A stretch of 38,363 nucleotides of DNA from CAMCYM01 sp964405405 (GTDB lineage: Bacteria > Bacteroidota > Bacteroidia > Flavobacteriales_D > Sanyastnellaceae). Location of the stretch: positions 1 to 38,363 of the forward strand of contig CAYONT010000016.1 of NCBI GenBank assembly GCA_964405405.1, read 5' to 3'. The position numbers were made by a program, and so were the translations under genes. Below are positions 7,008 to 15,287 of the stretch, piece after piece. The notes beneath the pieces are model-generated. The model was not told the origin of the DNA, ran no database searches, and was given only the letters and a program-made list of their open reading frames with translations. Numbering within the stretch: position 1 is the first letter of the stretch; the number at the start of each line of letters is the position of its first letter.

Positions 7008-8411
7008 ATGGCGGGGAACAGATTGTATGCGGTGGTGGACATCGAGACGACGGGTGGCGCGGCGCAGGCGGCGGGCATCACGGAGATCGCGGTGGTGCGC
7101 ACGGATGGTCAGCGGGCGCTGGGGCGCTGGTCGCGGCTCATCCGGCCCGATCATCCGGTGCCGGCTTACATCACGGCGCTGACGGGGATTTCGGACGCGA
7201 TGCTGGTGGATGCGCCCACGTTTGCGGAGGTGGCACCGGAACTGGAGGAGTTGCTCCGGGACGCAGTGTTCGTGGCGCACAATGTCGGGTTTGATTACGG
7301 GTTCATCCAGGCGGCTTTTGCAGAGGCGGGGGTGGCATTTTCACGGCCGCGGTTGTGCACGGTGCGCATGGCCCGGCAGGTGTATCGGGGTTTGGGGGGC
7401 TATGGGCTGTCGGCGCTGTGCCAGCATTTTGCGATCGGAAATGAGGCGCGTCACCGGGCGATGGGGGACTGCGCGGCGACGGTGGAGCTGTTCCACCGCA
7501 TGCTCCGGGAGCCGGGCACGGAGGAGGTGCTGGAGCGGATGCTGGCGCGGGGAAGCCGGGAGGCCTGGCTTCCGACGCACGTGCCGGTGTCGGACTTCGA
7601 GGCCCTGCCTCCGGGACCCGGGGTCTATCGGTTTCTGGACAAGAAGGGGGCGCCGCTGTACATCGGGATGTCGCATGAGGTGCAGGTCCGGGTGCGCTCG
7701 CATTTTCAGGGCAATGCCCGGACGTCGAAGCACCAGACGCTCCTGCGGGAGGTGCATCGGATTACGGCGGAGGCCACGGGTTCGGTGCTGTACGCCCGGC
7801 TCTGGGAGGACGTGCTGATTCGGCAGTTCTGGCCCCCGCTCAACCGGGCTCAGAAGGTGGCTCCGACCTTCTACCGGGTGGAGTGTTACCGAAATCGGCA
7901 GGGCTTCGATACGTTGGCCATTCGGCGGGCCCGGACCCCACGGGGCGGCTTGCGCGCCTTTCCGAGCGAGACAGAGGCCCGCAATTGGCTCTTTCAACTC
8001 GCCGATGCCACCGGCATCGCACCGCCTTACCTGGGGCTCGGGGGCACGCTCGCCGCCCATCCCGAGGCGGCCTTGGCACCGGACGTACAGAACGCCCGGC
8101 TCGCCGCTGAACTCGCGAAGGCCCTCCCCCAAGAGGCGCCCCAAGTCTGTGTGGTGATGCCCGGGCCCTCACCGGACCGCTATGGGGTCGCCCTCGCCTC
8201 CAACGGCACCCTCCTGTCCCTTGGGTTCTGGCCCCACCCCGCTCCCCCACCCGGCGCCAGCTGGTCGCAACTCCTCGAAACCGTTCCCGCCGTCGCCTCC
8301 TCGTGGACTGCGGACGCCATCCTGGCCCAAGCCCTCGACCCCCGGCCGGGAACGTCCCCCCTGCCCGGCGCAGAGAACCTCCAGATCTTTCGGTCCTTCC
8401 CGCAGCCCTGA
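7008..8411 (+). CDS. DnaQ-type 3'-5' exonuclease fused to a UvrC/Cho-like GIY-YIG nuclease domain
   Basis: 467 residues from the ATG at 7008; an in-frame TTG at 6999 would add three. The N-terminal DEDDh exonuclease domain (about 5-170) shows Asp11 and Glu13 in VVDIETTG, Asp96 in AHNVGFDYGF, and His149 with Asp154 in HRAMGD. The GIY-YIG domain (about 198-290) shows GVY (205-207), LYIGMS (217-222), an arginine-rich helix and a Glu followed by LIRQFWPPLN, as in UvrC and Cho. The remaining 170 residues have no recognised domain. Proteins of this layout are known in several phyla and are thought to act in DNA repair. uvrA lies about 2.5 kb away but in a separate transcription unit. The substrate is not known from sequence. 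Confidence 0.92.
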   Translation: MAGNRLYAVVDIETTGGAAQAAGITEIAVVRTDGQRALGRWSRLIRPDHPVPAYITALTGISDAMLVDAPTFAEVAPELEELLRDAVFVAHNVGFDYGFIQAAFAEAGVAFSRPRLCTVRMARQVYRGLGGYGLSALCQHFAIGNEARHRAMGDCAATVELFHRMLREPGTEEVLERMLARGSREAWLPTHVPVSDFEALPPGPGVYRFLDKKGAPLYIGMSHEVQVRVRSHFQGNARTSKHQTLLREVHRITAEATGSVLYARLWEDVLIRQFWPPLNRAQKVAPTFYRVECYRNRQGFDTLAIRRARTPRGGLRAFPSETEARNWLFQLADATGIAPPYLGLGGTLAAHPEAALAPDVQNARLAAELAKALPQEAPQVCVVMPGPSPDRYGVALASNGTLLSLGFWPHPAPPPGASWSQLLETVPAVASSWTADAILAQALDPRPGTSPLPGAENLQIFRSFPQP

Positions 8412-8444
8412 CCTTCAGCGCCCCGTCGTCCCCCTACACCCCGC

Positions 8445-9776
8445 TCACCGGTTCACCACGACCCGATGCGTCACCGCGCCCGCAACCGAGGCCACCGTCA
8501 CCAAGTACACCCCTGAATCCTCCAACTCGAGCACGAGCTCCGGCGCTGTGGAGGGGATTTGGCATACCTCAGCACCGGTCAAATCGGTCACACGCACCAC
8601 ACAAGGCCCGGGAGGAAGCGGCACCTGGATCCGGCCCGATGATGGATTGGGATACACCGACCCCAGGCGCTGCGAAGCCAGATCCCCCACAGAGTTGGCC
8701 TCGCCAAACAGTCCTGCAAAGGTCTCAGCGTAGGCATACGTACCTCCGCACCCACTGGCAGCATCCCAGTTGATGGACCAGGTCATCATCCCCCCCAACC
8801 CTGGGTGCCCGAGGCCGTTCGCCAAGACATAAGCACCTGGTTGCGGCGCATTGCCCAACAAGTACCCCACTGCCGCCGCTACCCCTGCTGGATCGAGGTA
8901 GCCGCCCCCAGCCGCACTCGGACATGCCGGCAAACCGACAGCCACCTTGTGCGCCGGCAAACCCGGAAAAGCCCCCCCTGCCGTGGAAAAACCTTCGATG
9001 ACGGCGTCGGTCATGGCCACCACAAAATCTGCGGTTCCTTGTGTGTAAACCTGCTGATCCACCCCGAGCATGCTGCCACTGTTGTACAACTGAACCTGGA
9101 GCAAATCCAACGAATCGCGCAAGGCGTGGATCACGGGCAAATACCCTCCCCAAATGCTGCCAAACGCCGACTGACCCCCTTGCACGTAAGCCGTTTCCGG
9201 AGCCATCGTCAGGAGCATCTTCTCGCCATGCGTGGCCCGGTGATTTGCCATGATTTCCTCGATGGCTTCAATCAAGTGCACCTGCGCTCCATTCGCCGGG
9301 GCTTCCAACGTTCCCCCGGTTGCCAGGATGGAGGCCCCATATTCGATGTCAATGTCGAGCCCATCAAAACCGAAGGCATCCAACAAGGCATTCGCCGATG
9401 CGACGAAGGAATCCTTGTTCTCGACTGTCGTCAAATCAATGGTCGCTGTCGCTCCGCCGATGCTGAGCAACACCCTTTTTCCCTGGTCCTGCAGGGATTG
9501 GATTTGCGAGACAAATGCGGCTTCCGTGGTTCCCTCAGGCACGAAGGTCAATGTCATGTCCGTGGGGGAAACGGGCATGGCAAAGGCTACCACCACCACG
9601 TTGTACCGGTCATCGACAGCATCCAACGGCAAGTACGGAGCATTGGAATCGTTCCAATTGTGCCAGTATCCCACCAGGGCAGGACTCGGCAGCTGTGCCT
9701 TCAACCCGGAAAAGCAGACCCCACTGAGCCCAATCAGCCCAATCAACCACCCACAATTTTGGAGAACCTTCATCAT
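8445..9776 (-). CDS. Secreted GH18 chitinase with T9SS type A sorting signal
   Basis: About 443 residues from the ATG at 9776; the in-frame GTG at 9854 would add an implausible charged leader before the signal peptide MMKVLQNCGWLIGLIG. The GH18 barrel (about 28-340) has the SIGGA strand, the catalytic motif DGLDIDIE with proton donor Glu145 and Asp138/141/143, and the MTWSINWD substrate-binding tryptophan strand near the end of the barrel. This is closest to bacterial chitinases of the ChiC/ChiD type. The final 75 residues (YPNPSSGRI onward, ending THRVVVNR) are a T9SS type A C-terminal domain, so the enzyme should be exported to the cell surface or medium. The role is hydrolysis of beta-1,4-N-acetylglucosamine polymers. 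Confidence 0.95.
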   Translation of the reverse strand: MMKVLQNCGWLIGLIGLSGVCFSGLKAQLPSPALVGYWHNWNDSNAPYLPLDAVDDRYNVVVVAFAMPVSPTDMTLTFVPEGTTEAAFVSQIQSLQDQGKRVLLSIGGATATIDLTTVENKDSFVASANALLDAFGFDGLDIDIEYGASILATGGTLEAPANGAQVHLIEAIEEIMANHRATHGEKMLLTMAPETAYVQGGQSAFGSIWGGYLPVIHALRDSLDLLQVQLYNSGSMLGVDQQVYTQGTADFVVAMTDAVIEGFSTAGGAFPGLPAHKVAVGLPACPSAAGGGYLDPAGVAAAVGYLLGNAPQPGAYVLANGLGHPGLGGMMTWSINWDAASGCGGTYAYAETFAGLFGEANSVGDLASQRLGSVYPNPSSGRIQVPLPPGPCVVRVTDLTGAEVCQIPSTAPELVLELEDSGVYLVTVASVAGAVTHRVVVNR

Positions 9777-9781
9777 GACCG

Positions 9782-9812
9782 GAAAGGTAGGCCCTTGAAT
9801 ACTCCACGGCAA
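9782..9812 (-). promoter_or_regulatory. Putative promoter of the chitinase gene
   Basis: On the minus strand TTG (9812-9810), 20 bases, then TACCTTTC (9789-9782), one base off the Bacteroidota TAnnTTTG -7 box. The ATG at 9776 follows 5 bases later, so the transcript would have almost no leader. Confidence 0.5.
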
Positions 9813-9837
9813 GGCGCGGTGTGCCTTTGCCCTTCCT

Positions 9838-10035
9838 CTAATTTCCCAATCCACCCACCGGCCCCAGACGCTCCGTCTGAACGACCCGGTAAGCCGCCGA
9901 GAAGGCCAGCACGCGATCCACCGACTGCGGCCGGGGCACCGCCCATTCTACAAAGTCCAAGAGGTCCTGTCCTGGCACCTCCCACTCTGCCCCATCCCAA
10001 CCCGTCACGTCACTTGGTGGTATCAACTGTTTCAT
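9838..10035 (-). CDS. Small protein of unknown function downstream of the sigma factor
   Basis: A 65-residue frame starting with ATG (MKQLIPPSDVTGWDGAEWEV, ending RLGPVGGLGN). Composition is ordinary for a soluble acidic protein: three tryptophans, no signal peptide, no membrane segment. It ends before the chitinase promoter and lies about 100 bases downstream of the sigma factor gene on the same strand. A long RNA hairpin sits in that gap. Codon choice is compatible with coding but the frame is short, so it may be a real small gene or chance. I recognise no family. Confidence 0.5.
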   Translation of the reverse strand: MKQLIPPSDVTGWDGAEWEVPGQDLLDFVEWAVPRPQSVDRVLAFSAAYRVVQTERLGPVGGLGN

Positions 10036-10067
10036 GCGCTGCGTGTGTATTTCCCCTAAAACGCATC

Positions 10068-10111
10068 GGACCGGAGGTTATTGTGCGGGGCTGCACAATT
10101 TCCTCCGGCCC
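10068..10111 (-). promoter_or_regulatory. Long imperfect hairpin between the sigma factor and small-protein genes
   Basis: Two 19-base arms, 10068-10086 and 10093-10111, pair around a 6-base loop. Seven inner pairs (ATTGTGC/GCACAAT) and ten outer positions with one mismatch (GGACCGGAGG/CCTCCGGCCC) are separated by a 2x2 internal loop. No clean T-tract follows on either strand (on the minus strand only TTTT after a gap), so it does not look like a standard terminator. It could be an attenuator, an mRNA-stability structure or a processing site. Confidence 0.55.
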
Positions 10112-10137
10112 GACAAAAAACAGCGTCCCCAGCGGTC

Positions 10138-10734
10138 TCAGCGCGCAGTTAACACGATGCCCTGCTCCGCCACCATGCGGCGCAAGTTGATGAGGGCATA
10201 CCGCATGCGGCCCAAGGCCGTGTTGATGGACACTCCAGTCTCTTCGGCGATTTCTTTGAAACCCAGGTCGGATTCCATGCGCAGCCGCACCACCTGGGCC
10301 TGCTCAGGGGGCAGGAGGTCGATGAGATGTGCCACGTCGCGCAGGATTTGGTCTTGAACCATCCGATCCTCCACATGCAGGTCCCCGTCTTGGAGCGTGG
10401 CGAACACATCGAAGTCCTCGGTACCCCGGACCAGCGGCATCTTTTTGTTCCGACGGAAGTGGTCGATGGCGAGGTTCTGGGCCACCCGCAACAACCACTG
10501 GACGAACTTGCCTTCGTCGCGGTATCTCCCTGCCTTGATGACCGTGATGGCCTTGATGAACGTATCCTGGAAGAGGTCATTCGCCAGCTCCTCGTCCCGC
10601 ACGATGAACAGAATCTTACTGAAAACCAGTTGCTGGTGGCGGTTCAACAAGATTTCGAAAGCACGCTCGTCGCCCTGGATGTAGGCTTGAATGAGCGCAT
10701 GGTCGGAAAGGGTAGCACGCATGGCACAACGCAT
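10138..10734 (-). CDS. RNA polymerase sigma factor, ECF-like sigma-70 family
   Basis: 198 residues. Sigma region 2 spans about 10-95 (RHQQLVFSKILFIVRDEELANDLFQDTFIKA in outline, with WLLRVAQNLAIDHFRR for core binding and -10 recognition). Region 4 spans about 130-190 (LLPPEQAQVVRLR, then GFKEIAEETGVSINTALGRMRYA, the -35 recognition HTH). Regions 1 and 3 are absent, which fits the ECF/group 4 class that is common in Bacteroidota. A second in-frame ATG at 10722 is an equally plausible start. No anti-sigma gene is adjacent. Promoter specificity cannot be read from sequence. Confidence 0.94.
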   Translation of the reverse strand: MRCAMRATLSDHALIQAYIQGDERAFEILLNRHQQLVFSKILFIVRDEELANDLFQDTFIKAITVIKAGRYRDEGKFVQWLLRVAQNLAIDHFRRNKKMPLVRGTEDFDVFATLQDGDLHVEDRMVQDQILRDVAHLIDLLPPEQAQVVRLRMESDLGFKEIAEETGVSINTALGRMRYALINLRRMVAEQGIVLTAR

Positions 10735-10884
10735 TTAGGAGTAAAACAAAGCCCGGTGAAGGGCGGCCTAAGACTATGCGTAGTGTGTTTCGATGCGTGC
10801 GCGTTTTGAATTACAATGGTGAATATAGACCAAATCTTCGACACCTCAAAACCGAACGTAACTTTCAGGTGTTAAAGAAATGCA

Positions 10885-13686
10885 ATGGACATCCGCATTC
10901 GGGGCGCAAGGGTACACAACCTCAAGAACGTTCACGTCAACATCCCCAAGGGAAAGATGACGGTCATCACAGGGCTTTCAGGCTCGGGCAAAAGCTCGCT
11001 GGCGTTCGACACGTTGTTTGCCGAAGGGCAGCGCCGGTATGTGGAGAGCCTGAGCAGCTACGCGCGGCAGTTCCTGGGCCGGCTGGACAAACCGGATGTC
11101 GATGGAATCGACGGGATCACGCCGGCCATCGCCATCGAGCAGCGAACTTCGGTGGGGGGACCTCGGTCCACGGTGGGGACCCGGACGGAACTGCAGGACC
11201 ACCTGCGGCTCCTCTTCGCCCGCATCGGGCGGACCATCGATCCCGTGACGGGGCGAGAGGTAATGCGCGACCGACCTACGGACGTCGCGCAGTGGGTGGC
11301 CGGGCACGAGGAGGGTCGGCGGTTCCTGGTCACCGCGCCCCTGCAGCGGCCCGCGGGGAAAAGTGCGGCCGACTGGCTGGAACTCCTTCGCCAGCAGGGC
11401 TTCAGCCGGGTGCTGCAGGAGGACCAATCGACCACCCTGGACGACCTGCTCGAAGGCCAGCTGGCGGACGATCTCAACCGCCTCGAACTCGTCATCGACC
11501 GGCTCACAGTCGATCCCGACCCGGCAGCAACCGCCCGGCTCGCTGACTCGCTGGAGACCGCCTTTTTCGAGGGGCGCGGTACAGCCTACGTGGTCTGGGC
11601 GGATACCTTCGAGCGCCGAGGATTCAACGACCGCTTCGAAATCGACGGCCGGCCCTTCATCGAGCCCACACCGGAACTCTTCGCCTTCCAAAGCCCCGTC
11701 GGAGCCTGCCCCCGGTGTGAGGGATTCGGCACCACCATCGGCATCGACCCCGCCTTGGTCATCCCCGACCCCCGCCTCACCCTCTACGAGGACGCGGTCG
11801 CACCCTGGCGGGGGGAACAAGCCCAGGAATGGAAGCAGCAGCTGTGCCTGCGCGCCGCCAGTGCGGGCCTGTCCATCCACACGCCCTGGAGCGAATTGAC
11901 CGAGCAAGCACGCGACATGGTTTGGAACGGACACGCGACCTTCCGGGGCATTCACGCCTATTTTGCCCACTTGGAGGCCAAATCCTACAAAATCCAGAAC
12001 CGCGTTCAACTCAGCCGGTTCCGCGGCAAAACCACGTGTCCGGATTGCAAGGGGAGTCGTTTGCGCCCCGAAGCGCACTGGGTCCAAATCCACGGCACCT
12101 CCCTGCCCTCCCTGTTGCTCATGCCCATCCACCGGGTGCTCTCCACCCTGGACGGTTGGCGGCTCTCCCCAGCCGAGGAGGCCATCGCGCAACGGCTCCT
12201 CCTCGAAATCCGCCGCCGGTTGGGCTACCTCTGTGACGTGGGGCTGGACTACCTCACGCTCAACCGACAAAGCAACACCCTCAGCGGCGGAGAATCGCAG
12301 CGCATCGCGCTGACGGCCTGCCTCGGCAGCAGCCTCGTGGGCAGCACGTACGTCCTCGACGAACCCAGCATCGGACTCCACCCCCAGGACACCCAGCGGC
12401 TCCTGCGCGTGATGCACGGGCTGCGCGACCTCGGCAACACAGTACTGGTGGTCGAGCATGATGACGAAGTGATGGCGGCGGCGGACCACCTCATCGACAT
12501 GGGACCGGACGCCGGCGCGCTGGGCGGCCAGGTGGTCTTCGAAGGTCCCCCGGCCGCCTGCGCCCACCTGCCGTCCGACCACCCCTCCCACACCGCTGCC
12601 TACCTCTCCGGTCGGAACGCCATCCCCCTCCCGCCCCGCCGCCGCCCCACCACCGAACGGCTCGAAATCCTCCACGGCCGGGGCAACAACATCGAAGACC
12701 TCAGCGCCTCCATCCCCCTCCACGCCCTCACCGCCATCACCGGGGTCAGCGGTTCCGGGAAGAGCACCTTCGCCCATGACATCCTTTTGCCCCTGATCGA
12801 AGCCTCCTTGCAGGGCCTCGATGGCCTCCACAAGTCGCGTGGCGAACTCCGGGGGGCCGTCCACCGCATCGGAGCCGTAGAGCGCATCGACCAGAACCCC
12901 ATCGGCAAGTCCTCCCGTTCCAACCCCGCGACCTACGTCAAAGCCTTCGACGACATCCGCAACCTGCTGGCCGATACCCCTACCGCAAAAATGCGGGCTT
13001 ACAAGCCCGGCCTATTCTCTTTCAACGTACCGGGCGGACGATGCGAAACCTGCGAAGGCGAAGGGACTGTCACCATCGGCATGCAGTTCATGGCTGACAT
13101 CCAACTCCCTTGTGATGTGTGCAAAGGCAAGCGCTTCCAAGAATACATCTTGGCCATCCGCTGGCAGGACAAGAACATCGACGACATCCTGAACATGACC
13201 ATCCAGGAAGCTGTCGACTTTTTTGAAACCCATTTGGCCTCCTCCAAGACCCACCTTCGCAAGGCCCTCCAGAAGTTACAGCCCTTGCTGGATGTGGGGC
13301 TCGGTTATGTGCGCTTGGGCCAGAGCGCGAGCACCTTCAGTGGAGGCGAGGCCCAGCGCATCAAGTTGGCGGCATTCTTGAACCCCAGCGACCGCAGTGC
13401 GCGCACCCTGTTCTTATTCGATGAGCCGACGACCGGGCTCCATGTCCACGATGTCCGGAGGCTACTCGATGCATTCGATGCCCTGCTGGCCCAAGGGCAC
13501 ACGGTGGTCGTGATTGAGCACCACACCGAGGTCATTGTGCACGCCGACCACGTCATCGAGATGGGACCCGGCGGCGGTGAACGCGGCGGAAAAATCGTGT
13601 TCCAAGGCACCCCCGAGGAACTGGCAGCACATCCCGATGCGCCTACCGCCCCCTACGTCCGCAAGCGGCTTACTTCCCGCAAGTGA
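10885..13686 (+). CDS. uvrA: UvrA, excinuclease ABC subunit A (ATPase)
   Basis: 933 residues, usual UvrA length. The protein is the damage-scanning ATPase of nucleotide excision repair, working with UvrB and UvrC. Walker A1 GLSGSGKSS is at 30-38, ABC signature LSGGESQRI at 466-474 followed by VLDEPSIGLHPQD, Walker A2 GVSGSGKST at 620-628, and signature 2 FSGGEAQRI at 818-826 followed by FDEPTTGLH. The C-terminal zinc module is intact (CETCEGEG, then CDVCKGKRF). The first zinc module is not: only GACPRCEGFG remains, and the CPxCG pair expected about 20 residues earlier is replaced by a cysteine-free stretch. The UvrB-binding region is present by length, so this is not the short UvrA2 type. Its 3' end overlaps the convergent gene by 17 bases. 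Confidence 0.96.
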   Translation: MDIRIRGARVHNLKNVHVNIPKGKMTVITGLSGSGKSSLAFDTLFAEGQRRYVESLSSYARQFLGRLDKPDVDGIDGITPAIAIEQRTSVGGPRSTVGTRTELQDHLRLLFARIGRTIDPVTGREVMRDRPTDVAQWVAGHEEGRRFLVTAPLQRPAGKSAADWLELLRQQGFSRVLQEDQSTTLDDLLEGQLADDLNRLELVIDRLTVDPDPAATARLADSLETAFFEGRGTAYVVWADTFERRGFNDRFEIDGRPFIEPTPELFAFQSPVGACPRCEGFGTTIGIDPALVIPDPRLTLYEDAVAPWRGEQAQEWKQQLCLRAASAGLSIHTPWSELTEQARDMVWNGHATFRGIHAYFAHLEAKSYKIQNRVQLSRFRGKTTCPDCKGSRLRPEAHWVQIHGTSLPSLLLMPIHRVLSTLDGWRLSPAEEAIAQRLLLEIRRRLGYLCDVGLDYLTLNRQSNTLSGGESQRIALTACLGSSLVGSTYVLDEPSIGLHPQDTQRLLRVMHGLRDLGNTVLVVEHDDEVMAAADHLIDMGPDAGALGGQVVFEGPPAACAHLPSDHPSHTAAYLSGRNAIPLPPRRRPTTERLEILHGRGNNIEDLSASIPLHALTAITGVSGSGKSTFAHDILLPLIEASLQGLDGLHKSRGELRGAVHRIGAVERIDQNPIGKSSRSNPATYVKAFDDIRNLLADTPTAKMRAYKPGLFSFNVPGGRCETCEGEGTVTIGMQFMADIQLPCDVCKGKRFQEYILAIRWQDKNIDDILNMTIQEAVDFFETHLASSKTHLRKALQKLQPLLDVGLGYVRLGQSASTFSGGEAQRIKLAAFLNPSDRSARTLFLFDEPTTGLHVHDVRRLLDAFDALLAQGHTVVVIEHHTEVIVHADHVIEMGPGGGERGGKIVFQGTPEELAAHPDAPTAPYVRKRLTSRK

Positions 13687-14281
13687 AGGTGAGGCCTTCT
13701 GCTTTGATTTCGCGCGGAGCCGCCTTGGGGTTGCCGTCCTTGTCCAACTCGACGTACGTACGACCATGGACATTGATGACCCCGGTGATGGTCCCCGCGG
13801 AGGTCAATTGCATCAGTAAAATGCGCTTGTCACCTGGCGCACGGCCCTGGGGCTGGTCAGGGGTCACAAACCAAGCACCGTTGTTGGTCTCAAAGGTTGC
13901 TCCCGATTCGAAAGCGGCAAAATCCACCAAGAACCCCGTGAGCCGGTTCATGTAATTGTCTTCAGCCCCGATGGTGAACCAGCTGTCGTACTTCAGTTTG
14001 TTGTCATTCTGGAGGTCATAACGCTGTATGTCTGCCGAAAGCGCATTGCCCTTGGGGTGCTGGTAGAACGGCGCCGTGGAAGAAATGCGCAAGGGCGCGT
14101 TCTTCTCCCCGTAAACCGCATCAATCACATCGCCCTCTCGCTCCATGACCGCGTAGATACGATAGGTCTTGCCAGGCACCACCCCCTTGTTGGGCACCTC
14201 CTCGACCTCCAAACGGGAGAACTGGGCCATCCCCAAGACTGGAAGGGACAACACCCCTAGGGCAAAAAACAATCCGCGCAT
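13670..14281 (-). CDS. Secreted single-domain protein homologous to the N-terminus of the upstream adhesin
   Basis: 203 residues with a signal peptide (MRGLFFALGVLSLPVLGMAQ). The mature part matches residues about 55-235 of the SprB-repeat protein encoded two genes upstream. Paired motifs are TYRIYAVM with TYKFYANF, LKYDSWFTIG with LKYDSYITID, and NGAWFVTP with DGAFFVTG, followed by KRILLMQLTSAGTIT with LKILVAQMTTCGPIT. It is therefore a free-standing version of that domain, with no repeats and no T9SS tail. It is the third gene of the adhesin/PorP operon, 20 bases after porP. A role as accessory or docking subunit of the adhesin is inference. The end overlaps uvrA convergently. Confidence 0.85.
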   Translation of the reverse strand: MRGLFFALGVLSLPVLGMAQFSRLEVEEVPNKGVVPGKTYRIYAVMEREGDVIDAVYGEKNAPLRISSTAPFYQHPKGNALSADIQRYDLQNDNKLKYDSWFTIGAEDNYMNRLTGFLVDFAAFESGATFETNNGAWFVTPDQPQGRAPGDKRILLMQLTSAGTITGVINVHGRTYVELDKDGNPKAAPREIKAEGLTFTCGK

Positions 14282-14301
14282 GTTCCTGATTTGCCCCTAA
14301 T

Positions 14302-15285
14302 TTAATTCACAATCCGTCTGCGCTCCAACATCTTGCGATCGGTTAACGACCGTTGGGAGAATCCACGGCGTCCAGGGATGAGGTAGCTCACCGTGATTTC
14401 GTGGCTGTGCGGGCTCAAATAGCGTACTGCGCCGGCCGACAAGTCGTAGGAATACGCAAATCCGAAGTTCGCCACTTCGGCTCCAGCGCCGAACAAAACC
14501 GACTCCCCAGTCCGGAACCCAGCCATGGCCCAAACCATGCCCTCATAGCGCACCCGAGCGTACAGGTCGAGTTGCGCAGGCGTGCGTTCTGTCACCCGAA
14601 CCAACGCCGCTGGTTCCAACTGCCATTGGCGGTTGATGTCGTAACGGTAGCTTCCCATGAACCGGTAGTGGCGCACACGTTGGTTCTCTTCGCTGGAAAT
14701 CGATTGGGGCGAGGTGCTCAGCCCCGTGCGTGCCTGAATCAACTGCGGGACCGCCAATCCGAAGCTGTAATTCTGGCCGCTGACCAGGGCTCCGAAGTGC
14801 GCATCGACCGACAGACTCTTCTCCATGCCCATGTTCAAGGACGGATCCTCTACATCCCAAACCTCCAATCCTGCATTGTCAAAGGACCATTGGTTCGCCA
14901 TCAAACCCAAACCGAAGCTGACCGCATCGAAGTTGTTCAAATCCACCGTGTAAGAGCCCGAAAACTCCACCCCCGTCTGCCGGATGGCCCCCCCCGTATT
15001 GTCCGAGTAAAACACCCCCCCTACACCAATTCGGTTGGGCAGTGCCGTATGGCCACTGAGCACTTGGGTTCGGGGACCGTCCTTGAAGCCTGCCCATTGG
15101 TTGCGGAACGACAGGGACACCGGCGAGTGAGGAAGCGTTCCTGCTACTGCCGGGTTGGACAAGAAAGGGTTCACCATGTACTGGGTGTACCGGAACAACT
15201 GCTGGCCCCATGCCACGGAGCCCCCGACATAGGTAAGGCCCAGGAGGAGACCCCAGGTGCCGATGAGGGTGATTCGAACGCGCAT
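14302..15285 (-). CDS. PorP/SprF family type IX secretion system outer-membrane protein
   Basis: 327 residues, typical family length. After the signal peptide (to VAWGQ) comes the family's opening QLFRYTQYMVNPFLSNPAVAG, then SFRNQWAGFKDGPRT, and barrel strands to the end. PorP/SprF proteins are each encoded next to one large type B-signal adhesin and help to hold or export it at the outer membrane. Here the ATG lies 2 bases after the stop of the 1058-residue SprB-repeat protein, the classical sprB-sprF pairing. No specific symbol is given because these proteins occur in many paralogous copies. Confidence 0.95.
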   Translation of the reverse strand: MRVRITLIGTWGLLLGLTYVGGSVAWGQQLFRYTQYMVNPFLSNPAVAGTLPHSPVSLSFRNQWAGFKDGPRTQVLSGHTALPNRIGVGGVFYSDNTGGAIRQTGVEFSGSYTVDLNNFDAVSFGLGLMANQWSFDNAGLEVWDVEDPSLNMGMEKSLSVDAHFGALVSGQNYSFGLAVPQLIQARTGLSTSPQSISSEENQRVRHYRFMGSYRYDINRQWQLEPAALVRVTERTPAQLDLYARVRYEGMVWAMAGFRTGESVLFGAGAEVANFGFAYSYDLSAGAVRYLSPHSHEITVSYLIPGRRGFSQRSLTDRKMLERRRIVN

Positions 15286-15287
15286 GA

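Noticed and set aside
5908..7182. 424-codon plus-strand open frame across the barrel gene and the start of the exonuclease gene
   Set aside because: It runs antisense to a gene with a clear signal peptide and then out of frame through the exonuclease gene.
9777..9854. GTG-initiated N-terminal extension of the chitinase
   Set aside because: It would bury the signal peptide behind 26 charged residues and overlaps a good promoter; ATG 9776 is preferred.
10978..12864. 628-codon minus-strand open frame inside uvrA
   Set aside because: Antisense of conserved UvrA coding sequence, with no domain or plausible start.
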